From: Treponema sp. OMZ 790
GTDB taxonomy: Bacteria > Spirochaetota > Spirochaetia > Treponematales > Treponemataceae
Reading direction: 5' to 3'
NCBI RefSeq assembly: GCF_024181285.1
Contig: NZ_CP051201.1
Span: 1,488,001-1,552,000, forward strand
DNA length: 64,000 nucleotides
Each line of letters begins with the position of its first letter. Positions within the stretch are counted from its first letter, which is position 1. This document shows positions 1-9,416 of this stretch, piece after piece. Both the position numbers and the translations under genes were made by a program. The notes beneath the pieces were generated by a model. It made no database searches. It was not told the DNA's origin and was given only the letters and a program-made list of their open reading frames with translations.

Positions 1-1497
1 AACATTTTTTTCGTACGGAAATGGAGAAGGGAAAAAGTCTTTGATGATTCTTTTTTCGGTAAAATTATAAAGGCCGTTTCTGTTAAGCCAAAAGTTAAAA
101 TCTTCTCCTATTTTTAAGGTGGCGGAAACACAGATTACGGTTGCCATGGGCATAAAAACGGAACGGCGCATTATCGGGGCAAGATTTAGCGGAGTTTGAA
201 TAAAGCGGACAGCCTCCCCTTGCGAAGTTTTTATTTTTTCAAACCAAAAAACATCATTCGGGAATTCGCTCCTCGCTAAAAAGTTTTCCATTACGGAAGC
301 CATTTTTTTTAAGCGGCGCAGGATTACAAGGCCGTCCCTTATAAAGCCTTCTTCGTCTTCCTCCCCATCGGCTGCGTTTATAAGGTTTTCAAGTTTTATG
401 TTAAGGCTGTTTATGTTTTTAAAAAAATTATCTACACAAGATAAGAGTTTTTCCGTTTCATCGCCTGAAGTTTGAGCGAGGCTCTTTGACTGATAGGTTT
501 GAAGAATCTGCAAGGCTTGTTCTTCGAGAACATTAAAGGAAGCAGAGCAAACTTCAAGGAGGTTTATGATTTCGGTAAAGAGTTCCGCCTTTTTGGATAT
601 TGAAACTATGCCGCTTAAAATACCCGACTGCTTGCCGCGCCTAAAGCGGTAAAGTAAATTGATTTGCTTGTGCAAGGCAAAGCGGGAAATCTCGCTTGAA
701 AAAAAACTTTGAGCGGCATCTTCGATTCCATGGGCTTCGTCTATTATTATGTTGTCGTAAGAAGGAAGAACAGCAGTTCCCTGATAGCCGAAGCCTTCAG
801 CCCTCACTGAAAGGTCGGCGAATAAAATATGGTGATTTGCAACCAGAATAGATGAGTTTTCGGCTTCGCGTTTTAACTTCATCACAAAGCAGCCCGAAAA
901 ATAAGGGCACTTATTCATCGGGCAATTATCGGGTTCGGAACAAACCGTAGACCAAACCTTTTCCGACGGCATAAAATCAAGATCCGAGCGGCTTCCGTCC
1001 TTTGTTTCCGTTGCCCATTCTTTTATCTTTTCAAGTTCTTCCTGTCCTTCAGTAAAAAAATCGTTTTCCCTCAATGCCTGACTCATCCGCCTCAGGCACA
1101 AAAAATTATGCCTCCCCTTTACAAGGGTTGCCTTCATATCCTGAAAGCCCTTTCCCAAAATTTTTTTTGCAGTAAGGACATCTTTTTCGATGAGCTGCTG
1201 CTGCAAATTGATAGTTCCTGTAGAAATTACAACGCGTTTTTTATTTTGTTTTGCCCACATCATTGCAGGCAAAAGATAGGCAAGACTCTTCCCAACTCCC
1301 GTTCCTGCTTCAAAAACGCCTATAGCCTCTTCATTAAAGCAGCGGCAAATAGATTGGGTCAAAGCAAGCTGCGGCCGGCGAGCCTCATACTTCTCAAAAA
1401 AAGAAGCAAGAGGCCCGTCCTCATCCAAAAGAGAAGAAACCTTTTTAGGGTCGAGGGGCTTTATCTCATCAAAATAATCATCGTCAAAGTATTCCAT
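1..1497 (-). CDS. DinG/XPD-type ATP-dependent DNA helicase, cut by window edge
   Basis: Superfamily 2 helicase of the DinG/XPD iron-sulphur type, expected to unwind DNA in the cytoplasm. I translated it by hand from the ATG at 1497; 499 codons are visible and the frame is still open at base 1, so the C-terminal part is outside the window. The Walker A motif GTGVGKS lies near residues 64-70 and a DEAH box sits in the stretch IIIDEAHGIE. Four cysteines (one in NFLCLRR, one in TVCSEPDNC, then CPMNKCPYFSGC) match the Fe-S cluster region between the two motifs. It lies 65 bases downstream of transketolase on the same strand and probably shares its transcript. No strong ribosome binding site is seen before the ATG. 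Family assignment is secure; the exact orthologue is not. Confidence 0.88.
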   Translation of the reverse strand, partial: MEYFDDDYFDEIKPLDPKKVSSLLDEDGPLASFFEKYEARRPQLALTQSICRCFNEEAIGVFEAGTGVGKSLAYLLPAMMWAKQNKKRVVISTGTINLQQQLIEKDVLTAKKILGKGFQDMKATLVKGRHNFLCLRRMSQALRENDFFTEGQEELEKIKEWATETKDGSRSDLDFMPSEKVWSTVCSEPDNCPMNKCPYFSGCFVMKLKREAENSSILVANHHILFADLSVRAEGFGYQGTAVLPSYDNIIIDEAHGIEDAAQSFFSSEISRFALHKQINLLYRFRRGKQSGILSGIVSISKKAELFTEIINLLEVCSASFNVLEEQALQILQTYQSKSLAQTSGDETEKLLSCVDNFFKNINSLNIKLENLINAADGEEDEEGFIRDGLVILRRLKKMASVMENFLARSEFPNDVFWFEKIKTSQGEAVRFIQTPLNLAPIMRRSVFMPMATVICVSATLKIGEDFNFWLNRNGLYNFTEKRIIKDFFPSPFPYEKNV

Positions 1498-1562
1498 TCT
1501 TTAAAAGACCTATCAGTCACGGCTGTATTAAGAATCAAAGCGTTATTGTATCGGCCTTTTAC

Positions 1563-3587
1563 TTACTTCTCTATCAACTTTGCCAAGTTTTCAGCCGTGA
1601 AGCCTAGGTGTTCTGCAACCTTTCCGCCGGGGGCTGAGGTGCCGAAGCGGTCAATCGAAAAATTGTCGCACTTGCAGCCTGTCCAGCCTTCCCAGCCTTG
1701 GGCAACCCCTGCTTCGGCGGTAACAACGCGGATATGCTTTTTACATCCGCCCAAAACGGAATGTTTAAAGTCCTTAGGCGAGTTTTCAAATCTTTCTTTC
1801 GACATAACCGAGACAACTCTCACCTTTTTATCTTTCACAAGGCTTGCAGCCTTTACAGCCATACTTACCTCGGAACCCGTAGCCAAAACCGTTACGTCGG
1901 GAGTCCTGTCAGGTTTTCCGAGGGTACAGCCGCAAGCCGAAGCTTCAACATCCTTTAAAATGTAGGCACCGTTTTTAATCGACTCCCTCCAAAAAAGATC
2001 GGACTTTTCCAAGACAGGTAAATTTTGGCGGCTTAAGATGAGACATACGGGGCCGTCCTTGTGTAAGAGAGCCTCTTTCCATGCTTCTCCGGCTTCTTCC
2101 GCATCGGCGGGGCGTAAAACAAGCACATTCGGGATAGTCCTCAAGGAGGCTAAAAGCTCTATCGGCTGATGGGTAGGGCCGTCTTCGCCTACAAAGATTG
2201 AGTCATGGGTAAAAACATAGATTGAAGGAAGCTTCATCAAAGCTGCAAGACGGAGAGCAGGTCTTAAATAATCTGCAAAGACCAAGAAGGTTGCACAAAA
2301 GGCTCTAAACCCGCCGTGAAGCTGGATTCCGTTTGTAATTGTACCCATTGCGAATTCCCTGATACCGAAATAAAGGTAGCGTCCCGAAGGATTTTCGGGC
2401 GAAAAGGCAGAAATGCCTTCCAAGCCTACCGCATTGGGGCCTTCCAAGTCGGCAGAACCGCCTACAAGGTTGGGAAGAGCCTTTGCAAACTCGTTTAAGG
2501 CCTTTTTTGAAGCGGCACGGGTTGCAATCGTCTCATCCTTTTTAAATTCGGGGAGCTTAACGGAGTTTACAAGGGCTTCGTCGGCTCCGCCTTGGGCAAA
2601 GGAAAGATTCCATTCTTTTCGTTTTTCAGGATTGGCCTTTGACCAAGCCTCAAAGGTCTTGTTCCATTCGGCCTCGGTTTGAGCTAATTCCTCGTTTCTC
2701 TTTTTAAAGAAGGCATAGGCTTCTTCTGCAACATAAAAATCTCCCTTGCCTTCGAGGCCGAGATTTTTCTTGGCTTCGGCAAGACCGTTCTTTCCGAGAG
2801 GAGCGCCGTGGGCCTTGTTTTTGCCTGCAACAGTCGGAGCACCCTGCCCTATAACCGACTTTAAGATGATGAGGGCCGGCCTTTCATCCTTCTTGGCCTC
2901 AAGAGTAAGCCGCTCAATATCTTCAAAGGAGTACATTGAGCCCCGCAATACCTGCCAACCGTAGGCCTTGTATCTTTCTTCAATGTTTTCGGTAAAAGTT
3001 ATATCGGTCGAGCCGTCAATAGTAATTTTATTTTCGTCGTAGTAAACGATGAGCTTTCCTAATTTTAGATGACCTGCCAAGCTGGAGCTTTCTGAAGACA
3101 CGCCTTCCATCAAACAGCCTTCACCGACAAGGGCGTAGGTATAGTGATCCACTATCTTGTGTTCGTTTGTGTTAAAGCGGGCTGCAAGCATTTTTTCGGC
3201 GATGGCCATACCTACTGCCGTAGAAATACCTTGCCCCAAGGGGCCCGTAGTAGTTTCAACTCCCGGAGTGTCGCCGTATTCCGGATGCCCGGGACATTTG
3301 GAACCGAGTTGTCTAAAACTCTTTATATCGTCAATAGAAACATCATAGCCTGAAATATGCAAGGCTGAATACAAGAGCATCGAGCCGTGGCCCGCAGAAA
3401 GAACAAAGCGGTCCCTATCCTTCCAATCCGGATTTTTAGGATTGTGTTTTAATATCTTGGCATAAAGAGCGGCTCCCAACTCGGCAGCTCCCAGAGGAAG
3501 CCCGGGATGGCCGGAATTTGCCTTTTCGATTGCGTCCATCGAAAGACTTCTGATTGAAAGAGCTATAGCATCAAGTGCATTGTTCAT
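1563..3587 (-). CDS. tkt: transketolase
   Basis: Thiamine-diphosphate enzyme that moves two-carbon ketol units between sugar phosphates in the non-oxidative pentose phosphate pathway. The 674-residue length is typical. The N-terminal SGHPGLPLGAAELG block, the TGPLGQGIS block, the EFAMGTITNGI region and the GEDGPTHQPIE motif are all present. An AGGTTTT ribosome binding site precedes the ATG at 3587. One oddity is the thiamine-binding motif near residue 155, which reads GEGCLMEG instead of the usual GDGCxxEG, so the metal-liganding aspartate is a glutamate (codon GAA at 3122-3120). It follows the 489-aa protein by 18 bases and precedes the DinG-type helicase, so the three genes look co-transcribed. 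Confidence 0.96.
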   Translation of the reverse strand: MNNALDAIALSIRSLSMDAIEKANSGHPGLPLGAAELGAALYAKILKHNPKNPDWKDRDRFVLSAGHGSMLLYSALHISGYDVSIDDIKSFRQLGSKCPGHPEYGDTPGVETTTGPLGQGISTAVGMAIAEKMLAARFNTNEHKIVDHYTYALVGEGCLMEGVSSESSSLAGHLKLGKLIVYYDENKITIDGSTDITFTENIEERYKAYGWQVLRGSMYSFEDIERLTLEAKKDERPALIILKSVIGQGAPTVAGKNKAHGAPLGKNGLAEAKKNLGLEGKGDFYVAEEAYAFFKKRNEELAQTEAEWNKTFEAWSKANPEKRKEWNLSFAQGGADEALVNSVKLPEFKKDETIATRAASKKALNEFAKALPNLVGGSADLEGPNAVGLEGISAFSPENPSGRYLYFGIREFAMGTITNGIQLHGGFRAFCATFLVFADYLRPALRLAALMKLPSIYVFTHDSIFVGEDGPTHQPIELLASLRTIPNVLVLRPADAEEAGEAWKEALLHKDGPVCLILSRQNLPVLEKSDLFWRESIKNGAYILKDVEASACGCTLGKPDRTPDVTVLATGSEVSMAVKAASLVKDKKVRVVSVMSKERFENSPKDFKHSVLGGCKKHIRVVTAEAGVAQGWEGWTGCKCDNFSIDRFGTSAPGGKVAEHLGFTAENLAKLIEK

Positions 3588-3605
3588 AAAACCTCCAAAT
3601 TATTT

Positions 3606-5075
3606 TTAAGTGAGAGCCGATATTTTATTTCTTATTTCGACCTTCACGTCAGCATATACATAAGACAAATTTTCAAGAGACATGGACATAACTTCAATAA
3701 AATCGGAATCTTCAAATTCAATAGAAGAAACAAATTCGCACCATTGAAAAATTTTATCAAAAATCTGATAAATCATTAAAGGCGACTGACCGTCAAAATC
3801 CGATGTTCTTAATTTACGTTCATCAATCTCGTTAAAAAATACAATAAGGTCTTTATAAAAATTAACCAAGGCAGAACGCAAATCTTTTGCGGTATCTTCT
3901 TTAAAAGGATTATATAAATTGACCATGTAGTCATAGTGTTTTTCAAGATAACTTCTGCACTCTGAAGATTTCTTTTTGCGGCCGGCTGTAAATTCGGGAA
4001 TAAATAAAGCTACAGTTTTATCGATAAAATTTTCCCGTATCTCTTCATCGAAACGGGCCATATAATGAGACGATAAAAAGTCCAGTACAAAACAGTCTAT
4101 AAGAGCCTGAGTGACAGGTCTGTTGATGGAGTCAAAAAAAGCATCTTCTTTTCCTCCGGAATACAGGCATTCGAACCAGTTTTGCGGATTCATGATCGGC
4201 TCATCCAAAAGCCAGAATTTCTCGTCTATACCGTAAGGCACAATGCCGAATACATCCTTCCTTTCAAAAAACAACTCCATAGGAGCAGCGTTCTCATCAA
4301 AAAGAGCATTTTCTCCCAAAAAGTAAGCAAAGGAGAGAATTTCTTGCGTGACGGAATTCATTGGAAGAACCTGCAATGCAGAGCGGACGGCCGTTTCAAA
4401 CAGGTTAAACCAAAAAGAAATATCCTCTTCCGAAATTTTATGTTTTTCTTTTAAAATTTCAAATTCCGCATTGGACCAGTCTTTAATATTCACAAGACAA
4501 CGAATGGGATAATCAAAACTGCATTCATCAAAAACAGCCGAAAAATCCCATGCACTTACGGCAAAGCGGGATTCGGGAGTAAAACCTTCATGCAAGCGCG
4601 AAAAGGTTTCCAAATTTTCTTCATAATCTTCACATAAAACATTCGAAATATCGCTTTCCGTATACAAAAAATAAAAGGAAGAAATTCTTTCAAAACTTAA
4701 ATAAACCTTTTTCTTGGGAATTTCTTTTCCTTCGTAAAATAGTTTTACCTCATGAGCATATTTATCGGCAGGCAAAAACGGCAAAAATCGGGAACCCGGA
4801 ATAAAAATTCCTTTTTCATTTTCAGTATCCGAAATTTGAACGGCAAATTCCTTTCCCGAAAAAAAACCGTGCTTACTAACCCATACTCCTTTTTTCATAT
4901 CAAGGTCGGGCAAAAAATAAGCAAGGGAAGCCGAAATCAAAAAGGTTCCTAAAAGTTCGTCATCTACTTCTTTTAGACCGATAGAATTTTTAAGCTCTTG
5001 CAGAGTAAAATACTCCCCAGCATCTTTCAAAAATCGGCTAATTTCCGGCAACAAGGTTTCCAATCGGTCAAACAT
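3606..5075 (-). CDS. conserved hypothetical protein, 489 aa
   Basis: I do not recognise a family. The protein is soluble, acidic and mostly helical by composition. It has no signal peptide or membrane segment and no obvious catalytic motif. The first 60 residues (ISRFLKDAGEYFTLQELKNS) resemble a winged-helix-like start, but this is only an impression. The ATG at 5075 is supported by a promoter whose -10 box ends seven bases upstream, which would make the message leaderless. It is the first gene of an apparent operon with transketolase and the DinG-type helicase, which says little about its role. Confidence 0.75.
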   Translation of the reverse strand: MFDRLETLLPEISRFLKDAGEYFTLQELKNSIGLKEVDDELLGTFLISASLAYFLPDLDMKKGVWVSKHGFFSGKEFAVQISDTENEKGIFIPGSRFLPFLPADKYAHEVKLFYEGKEIPKKKVYLSFERISSFYFLYTESDISNVLCEDYEENLETFSRLHEGFTPESRFAVSAWDFSAVFDECSFDYPIRCLVNIKDWSNAEFEILKEKHKISEEDISFWFNLFETAVRSALQVLPMNSVTQEILSFAYFLGENALFDENAAPMELFFERKDVFGIVPYGIDEKFWLLDEPIMNPQNWFECLYSGGKEDAFFDSINRPVTQALIDCFVLDFLSSHYMARFDEEIRENFIDKTVALFIPEFTAGRKKKSSECRSYLEKHYDYMVNLYNPFKEDTAKDLRSALVNFYKDLIVFFNEIDERKLRTSDFDGQSPLMIYQIFDKIFQWCEFVSSIEFEDSDFIEVMSMSLENLSYVYADVKVEIRNKISALT

Positions 5076-5082
5076 GGAAGAT

Positions 5083-5111
5083 ATTTTAACATATTAATGT
5101 TTTTTTTTCAA
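5083..5111 (-). promoter_or_regulatory. sigma70-type promoter, apparently leaderless
   Basis: On the minus strand TTGAAA (5111-5106) and TAAAAT (5088-5083) are separated by 17 bases. The -10 box ends seven bases before the ATG at 5075 and no ribosome binding site is present, so transcription should start at or next to the start codon. Confidence 0.6.
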
Positions 5112-5170
5112 GATCGGGGAGAAAGCGCAAATCGGCAGCAGCACCCTATTTTTGAGGCAATTCCCTTCCC

Positions 5171-5198
5171 TTGACTTTTTTCGATAATCAGTTAAAAT
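5171..5198 (+). promoter_or_regulatory. sigma70-type promoter for bacteriohemerythrin, apparently leaderless
   Basis: TTGACT (5171-5176) and TAAAAT (5193-5198) are separated by 16 bases. Only six bases lie between the -10 box and the ATG at 5205 and there is no ribosome binding site. It is divergent from the promoter at 5083-5111. Confidence 0.6.
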
Positions 5199-5204
5199 AC
5201 TATT

Positions 5205-5636
5205 ATGAGAGATATTAAAAGTTTTGAGTGGGAAGACTCGTTGAGCGTAGGTTATAACACCATCGATTTACATCATAAAAAACTCTTGTCCATCATGGGG
5301 CAATTTAAAAATTTGTTTGAATTACCGCAAGAAGAATACAAACTGAAAATCGGCAAGATAATAAAAAATTTATCCGACTATACCTATTATCACTTTGAAG
5401 AAGAAGAAAAGGTAATGAAGGAATATGATTACCCCGATTTAAAAGAACATGCGCAAATCCATAATTCTTTTATAAAAAAAATAAGAGAGGCGATTGTGCC
5501 TTTAGCATCAGGTAATATCGAAACGGGACTTCAATTTTATGATTTTCTGGGTCAATGGCTTGTTGAACACATAGCCGGTGCCGATCATGCCTGGGCCGAA
5601 TACATTCATACAAATCACCCCCAAGCCCAATTTTAA
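5205..5636 (+). CDS. bacteriohemerythrin
   Basis: A single-domain, 143-residue hemerythrin-like protein that should bind O2 (or NO) at a non-heme di-iron site in the cytoplasm. The ligand set is complete: a histidine at 23 or 24 in DLHHKKLL, H63 and E67 in YHFEEEE, H82 and H86 in EHAQIH, and H122 and D127 in EHIAGAD. The length fits the stand-alone bacterial type. It sits alone between a divergent operon and recN. In an anaerobe an oxygen-scavenging or sensing role is plausible, but that is inference. The start is supported by the promoter position. Confidence 0.93.
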   Translation: MRDIKSFEWEDSLSVGYNTIDLHHKKLLSIMGQFKNLFELPQEEYKLKIGKIIKNLSDYTYYHFEEEEKVMKEYDYPDLKEHAQIHNSFIKKIREAIVPLASGNIETGLQFYDFLGQWLVEHIAGADHAWAEYIHTNHPQAQF

Positions 5637-5640
5637 TCAC

Positions 5641-5669
5641 TTGAAATTTGCTGCATTTTAGTTTATACT
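5641..5669 (+). promoter_or_regulatory. sigma70-type promoter of the recN operon
   Basis: TTGAAA (5641-5646) and TATACT (5664-5669) are spaced by 17 bases. The predicted transcript has a leader of roughly 20 bases containing AAGGAAAG before the recN ATG. Confidence 0.6.
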
Positions 5670-5697
5670 TAAAAGCGTTGAAATTTAAGGAAAGTAA

Positions 5698-7383
5698 ATG
5701 CTTGAAAATATATCGGTAAAAAACATAGCTTTAATAGACAGTCTCTTTGTAGAATTTGAAAACGGCTTAAACGTTTTAAGCGGGGAAACGGGTGCAGGAA
5801 AGTCAATATTGATCGGAGCCTTAACCCTTTTGCTTGGAGGAAAAACAACGGCAGATTTAATCCGTTCAGGTACCGATGAAGCCGCAGTCTCAGGAAGTTT
5901 TTTTATCGGAAACGGGCATAGCGAAGCCCTAAAATGGCTTTCGGAACACGGAATTGAACCTGAAGATAACCGAATTCTCATACGCCGAAATCTAAAGCAA
6001 AACGGAAGATCAAACGCATGGATCCAAAGCACACCGGTAACAAGAAACGAACTTGAAGACTTCACCTCTCTTTTGGTAGATATACACGGTCAGCATGACC
6101 ATCAATCTCTTTTTAGAATTGCAGAACACCGCCGTTTTTTGGACAGTTTTGCAGGCATAAACAATGAAGTTAAACTCTTTACCTCTCTTTATGCCGAACT
6201 TGCCGAAAAAAGAACGGAATTGGAAGGCCTTAACCTTTCAGAAAAAGAACTGGCTGAAAAACAAGAACTTTTACAGTTTGCTATAGACGAAATAAATAAG
6301 GCAAAGCTGAAAGAAGACGAAAAGGAAGAACTGGAAGCGGAAGAAAAAAGATTAAGCCAATTTGAAAAATTATTCGAATCCCTAAATACGGCTTCTCAGC
6401 TTTTTTCCGATGATTCGGGCATAATAAGCCTTACAAAAAAGGCAATGCACCATCTTGAGTCTGCCAAAAACTGCGATGACGGACTTGAAGACCTTTCAAA
6501 AAGGCTGGAAACAGGCTATTACGAATTGGACGATATAAGCTCTTCAATAGACTCATATCTTTCAAAACTGACCTTTAATCCTGAAAGAGTGGAACAAGTC
6601 CAAGAAAGACTTTCTTTAATATATAAATTGACAAAAAAATACGGTGCAAGCATAAAAGAAGTGCTGGACTATGCACAAAATGCCGAAGAACAGCTTGAAA
6701 ACCTTTCCAAAAGAGATGCCGGAAAAGCCGAACTTGAAAACGCCATAGGCATTTTGGAATCCAAAATATTAAAACTGGGAAGAAGCCTCTCCGAAAAAAG
6801 AAAGCAAGCTTCCGTTAAACTTCAAAAAGAAGTTGAAGAAGTTCTTTCAAATTTGGGTATGCAGAAAACTAAATTTCAAGTGAGGGTTGATACGAGGCTT
6901 CCGGAAGGAAACAGACTGTCGGTAAACCCATACGGTTTTGACGATATCGAATTTATGATAAGCCCCAATGCAGGCGAACCCTTGCGCCCCCTTGCAAAAA
7001 TTGCATCGGGCGGAGAGCTTTCCCGTGTTATGCTGGCCTTAAAAACCGTACTGGCGGCAGGTGACGAAGCTGATACCCTGATATTCGACGAAATCGACAC
7101 AGGTATAGGAGGTGAAGTAGCCGTAAATGTTGCTTCGCACATGAAAAAACTGTCGAAAAAAAAGCAAATTCTTTGCATTACACACCTTGCGGTAATCGCC
7201 TCCCATGCCGATAATCACATAAAGATAGAAAAAAATACGATAGGGCAGACTACCAAAACCTCGGCGGCAGCTGTTTCAGGCAAAACAAGACTCGAAGAAA
7301 TAGCAAGAATGCTGGCGGGAGATGAATTAAGTGAAGCATCTCTCAGACATGCTGAAGAGCTTCTTTTAAAATATGTCCGATAG
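5698..7383 (+). CDS. recN: DNA repair protein RecN
   Basis: SMC-like ATPase that acts early in repair of double-strand breaks. The 561-residue length is normal. The Walker A motif GETGAGKS is at residues 29-36, a long charged coiled-coil region occupies the middle, and the C-terminal half carries the ABC-type signature ASGGELSRVMLALK followed by Walker B LIFDEIDTGIGG and the ITHLAVIASHAD region. An AAGGAAAG ribosome binding site precedes the ATG. It heads a run of plus-strand genes; the next one starts 11 bases after its stop. Confidence 0.97.
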   Translation: MLENISVKNIALIDSLFVEFENGLNVLSGETGAGKSILIGALTLLLGGKTTADLIRSGTDEAAVSGSFFIGNGHSEALKWLSEHGIEPEDNRILIRRNLKQNGRSNAWIQSTPVTRNELEDFTSLLVDIHGQHDHQSLFRIAEHRRFLDSFAGINNEVKLFTSLYAELAEKRTELEGLNLSEKELAEKQELLQFAIDEINKAKLKEDEKEELEAEEKRLSQFEKLFESLNTASQLFSDDSGIISLTKKAMHHLESAKNCDDGLEDLSKRLETGYYELDDISSSIDSYLSKLTFNPERVEQVQERLSLIYKLTKKYGASIKEVLDYAQNAEEQLENLSKRDAGKAELENAIGILESKILKLGRSLSEKRKQASVKLQKEVEEVLSNLGMQKTKFQVRVDTRLPEGNRLSVNPYGFDDIEFMISPNAGEPLRPLAKIASGGELSRVMLALKTVLAAGDEADTLIFDEIDTGIGGEVAVNVASHMKKLSKKKQILCITHLAVIASHADNHIKIEKNTIGQTTKTSAAAVSGKTRLEEIARMLAGDELSEASLRHAEELLLKYVR

Positions 7384-7394
7384 AGGAGCTTATT

Positions 7395-8204
7395 GTGGAA
7401 GGGGAAAAAACCGGAAACAGAGAACTTTATACAAAACGGGTTTATGAATACGACCAAGCGATAAACCAAGTTTTAAAACATGAAGAAAACATTCTCTCGC
7501 TTATAAAAAAAGACACCTTCGGTGCAGCCTATAAAAGACTTGTACTCGCAGATGATATGATTTATCTTGCAACCCTCTATTTGGCAAAATTCAGACTGTC
7601 TGTTGCCCTCCTCGGCGGGAAAAACGAGAATATTTTAAATGAAGCACGCAAAACGCTATATAAGCCCATAATCTACCTTGAAGAAATTGTCACCGATCTG
7701 ATAGATGCTCCGTTTTCGGAGTATGAAGAAGGCGTTGCTCAAATTTCAAAAATTACCGAAAAGCAAAGATATTACCTTATACGAAAACTCGGCCTTGTAA
7801 TAAATCTTGTAATAGACGCTTACGGCGAAAATACCAAATGGCGCTGGTCCTTTATCGACATAGAAGCCCGTTTTGCAGTTGTTGCAAAAAACATAATGGA
7901 CTTAAAAGAAATAAGCAAAACCGGCTTAAACCCTCATGCCGACGATTACGACACGGTTATCTATCATTTACGATTGGTAAAAAAACTGTTTACAAAGGCG
8001 GCCGATAAATACCGCGAAAAATATGAAATCGTTACAAACAACATAAGCGACTTCCGCACTGCAATCCTCTTTTTGGAAGGTTTAAGAAGAGTACACATGG
8101 TTTTAAACGAACACAGAGAAGTTGAAGAAGTAAAGCGAAAACTCGATATATGGAAAGACAAAATGGAAAAAGACTTAAAACAAAAGGATAAACAAAAAAA
8201 ATGA
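7395..8204 (+). CDS. conserved hypothetical helical protein
   Basis: A 269-residue, highly charged and helix-rich cytoplasmic protein that I cannot assign to a family. It starts with GTG at 7395, preceded by GAGGAG at a suitable distance. The C-terminus ends in a lysine-rich run (KDLKQKDKQKK). It is translationally coupled to the next gene, because the ATG of the HD protein overlaps its stop codon (ATGA). Position between recN and an HD protein gives no firm functional hint. Confidence 0.8.
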   Translation: MEGEKTGNRELYTKRVYEYDQAINQVLKHEENILSLIKKDTFGAAYKRLVLADDMIYLATLYLAKFRLSVALLGGKNENILNEARKTLYKPIIYLEEIVTDLIDAPFSEYEEGVAQISKITEKQRYYLIRKLGLVINLVIDAYGENTKWRWSFIDIEARFAVVAKNIMDLKEISKTGLNPHADDYDTVIYHLRLVKKLFTKAADKYREKYEIVTNNISDFRTAILFLEGLRRVHMVLNEHREVEEVKRKLDIWKDKMEKDLKQKDKQKK

Positions 8205-9397
8205 TTTTTACAACAAAAACCGTTTTAAAATTATTTGAAGCTTTCTCCATCCAACGCTGGAACGATCTTATCCGTCCTTTCGAAATAGTCGAAATGGATA
8301 AAACGGCCGAAAAAACGTTTTTGGCCTACATAATCGGAAAATACGAAGAAAAAAAAGGAAAAAAAATCGATTGGCAAAAAATTATCGACGGCTCAGTATT
8401 CGATATTTTAAGAAAAATAGCCCTTTGCGACATCAAGGCTCCTGTTCAAAGAAGAATCAGAAAAGAATACCCTGAAGAATATAAAAAAATTAACGAATGG
8501 ATATTCGAAAAATATAACGACCTTTTTCCGGACGGAGAATTTAAAGCCAAATTTCATTCTTACCTTTTTGATGAACCTGATGATGACGACATAACGTGGA
8601 AGATTTCAAGAGCAGCTCATAAATATTCTACAATAAGAGAATTTGAAATGTTAAAGCCGGTAAACGAAGAGTTCCGTTTAACCGAAATTGAAGGCTTTTT
8701 AAAAGAAGAAATATGCGAGTTTATGGATTTAACCGGGATTCAGCTTTTACTTGCAAACCAAAATCCTCATAAACTTATAACCGAAATAGAAAAATTAAGA
8801 TTTCAAATCAGATGGAATCAAACACCGAGAGTTCCCGCAACGACGGTATTGGGTCATTCTTTTTATGTAGCCGCCCTAACCCTCTTAATGTGTTACGACT
8901 TAAACATAAACAATGAAAGAAGATACAACAATTTTTTTTCGGCTCTTTTTCATGATTTGCCTGAAGCTGTTACAAGAGACATTATCTCGCCTGTAAAGCA
9001 GGCAACCGACCACCTGCCTGCAGTAGTAAAAGAAATTGAAGAGCGCATAGTCAAGGATGAACTATTACCCTTGATGGATGAATATTTTATCGACGAGGTT
9101 ATGTATTATATATCCGACGAATTCGAAAACAGGGTAATTGTAGACAAAAAAACAAAATTCGTAAGTTTTGAAGAATTATCTCAAAAATATGCCGATAAGA
9201 AATTTAAGGCAGTTGACGGACGATTGGTAAGAGTTGCCGACCAAATATCAGCCTTTGTTGAAGCTGAAAGCTCAATCAAATATGGGATTACTTCCAAGCA
9301 TTTGGAAGAAGGCCGCAAAAATATATTGGGTGCCTACCCCGTAGGTACAAGAATAAACAATTTAAGCACGGATGTATTTTTTAACGCATACCGTTAG
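8201..9397 (+). CDS. HD-domain protein (YfbR-like hydrolase region)
   Basis: A 398-residue cytoplasmic protein with an HD metal-dependent phosphohydrolase domain in its second half. The conserved pieces are LGHSFYVA near residue 217, LFHDLPEAVTRDI near residue 248 and SPVKQA after it. This layout (HS, HDLPEA, P-K) is that of the YfbR/YedJ-like HD_3 group, many of which act on nucleotides. The first 200 residues are not recognised. It overlaps the previous gene by four bases, so the two are probably made together. Substrate unknown. Confidence 0.85.
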   Translation: MIFTTKTVLKLFEAFSIQRWNDLIRPFEIVEMDKTAEKTFLAYIIGKYEEKKGKKIDWQKIIDGSVFDILRKIALCDIKAPVQRRIRKEYPEEYKKINEWIFEKYNDLFPDGEFKAKFHSYLFDEPDDDDITWKISRAAHKYSTIREFEMLKPVNEEFRLTEIEGFLKEEICEFMDLTGIQLLLANQNPHKLITEIEKLRFQIRWNQTPRVPATTVLGHSFYVAALTLLMCYDLNINNERRYNNFFSALFHDLPEAVTRDIISPVKQATDHLPAVVKEIEERIVKDELLPLMDEYFIDEVMYYISDEFENRVIVDKKTKFVSFEELSQKYADKKFKAVDGRLVRVADQISAFVEAESSIKYGITSKHLEEGRKNILGAYPVGTRINNLSTDVFFNAYR

Positions 9398-9416
9398 GAG
9401 TAGATAGGGAGTAGAA

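Noticed and set aside
1108..1965. Long plus-strand open frame (285 codons) across the helicase and transketolase genes
   Set aside because: It lies opposite two clear minus-strand genes, has no family match and no ribosome binding site; it is a shadow of coding sequence.
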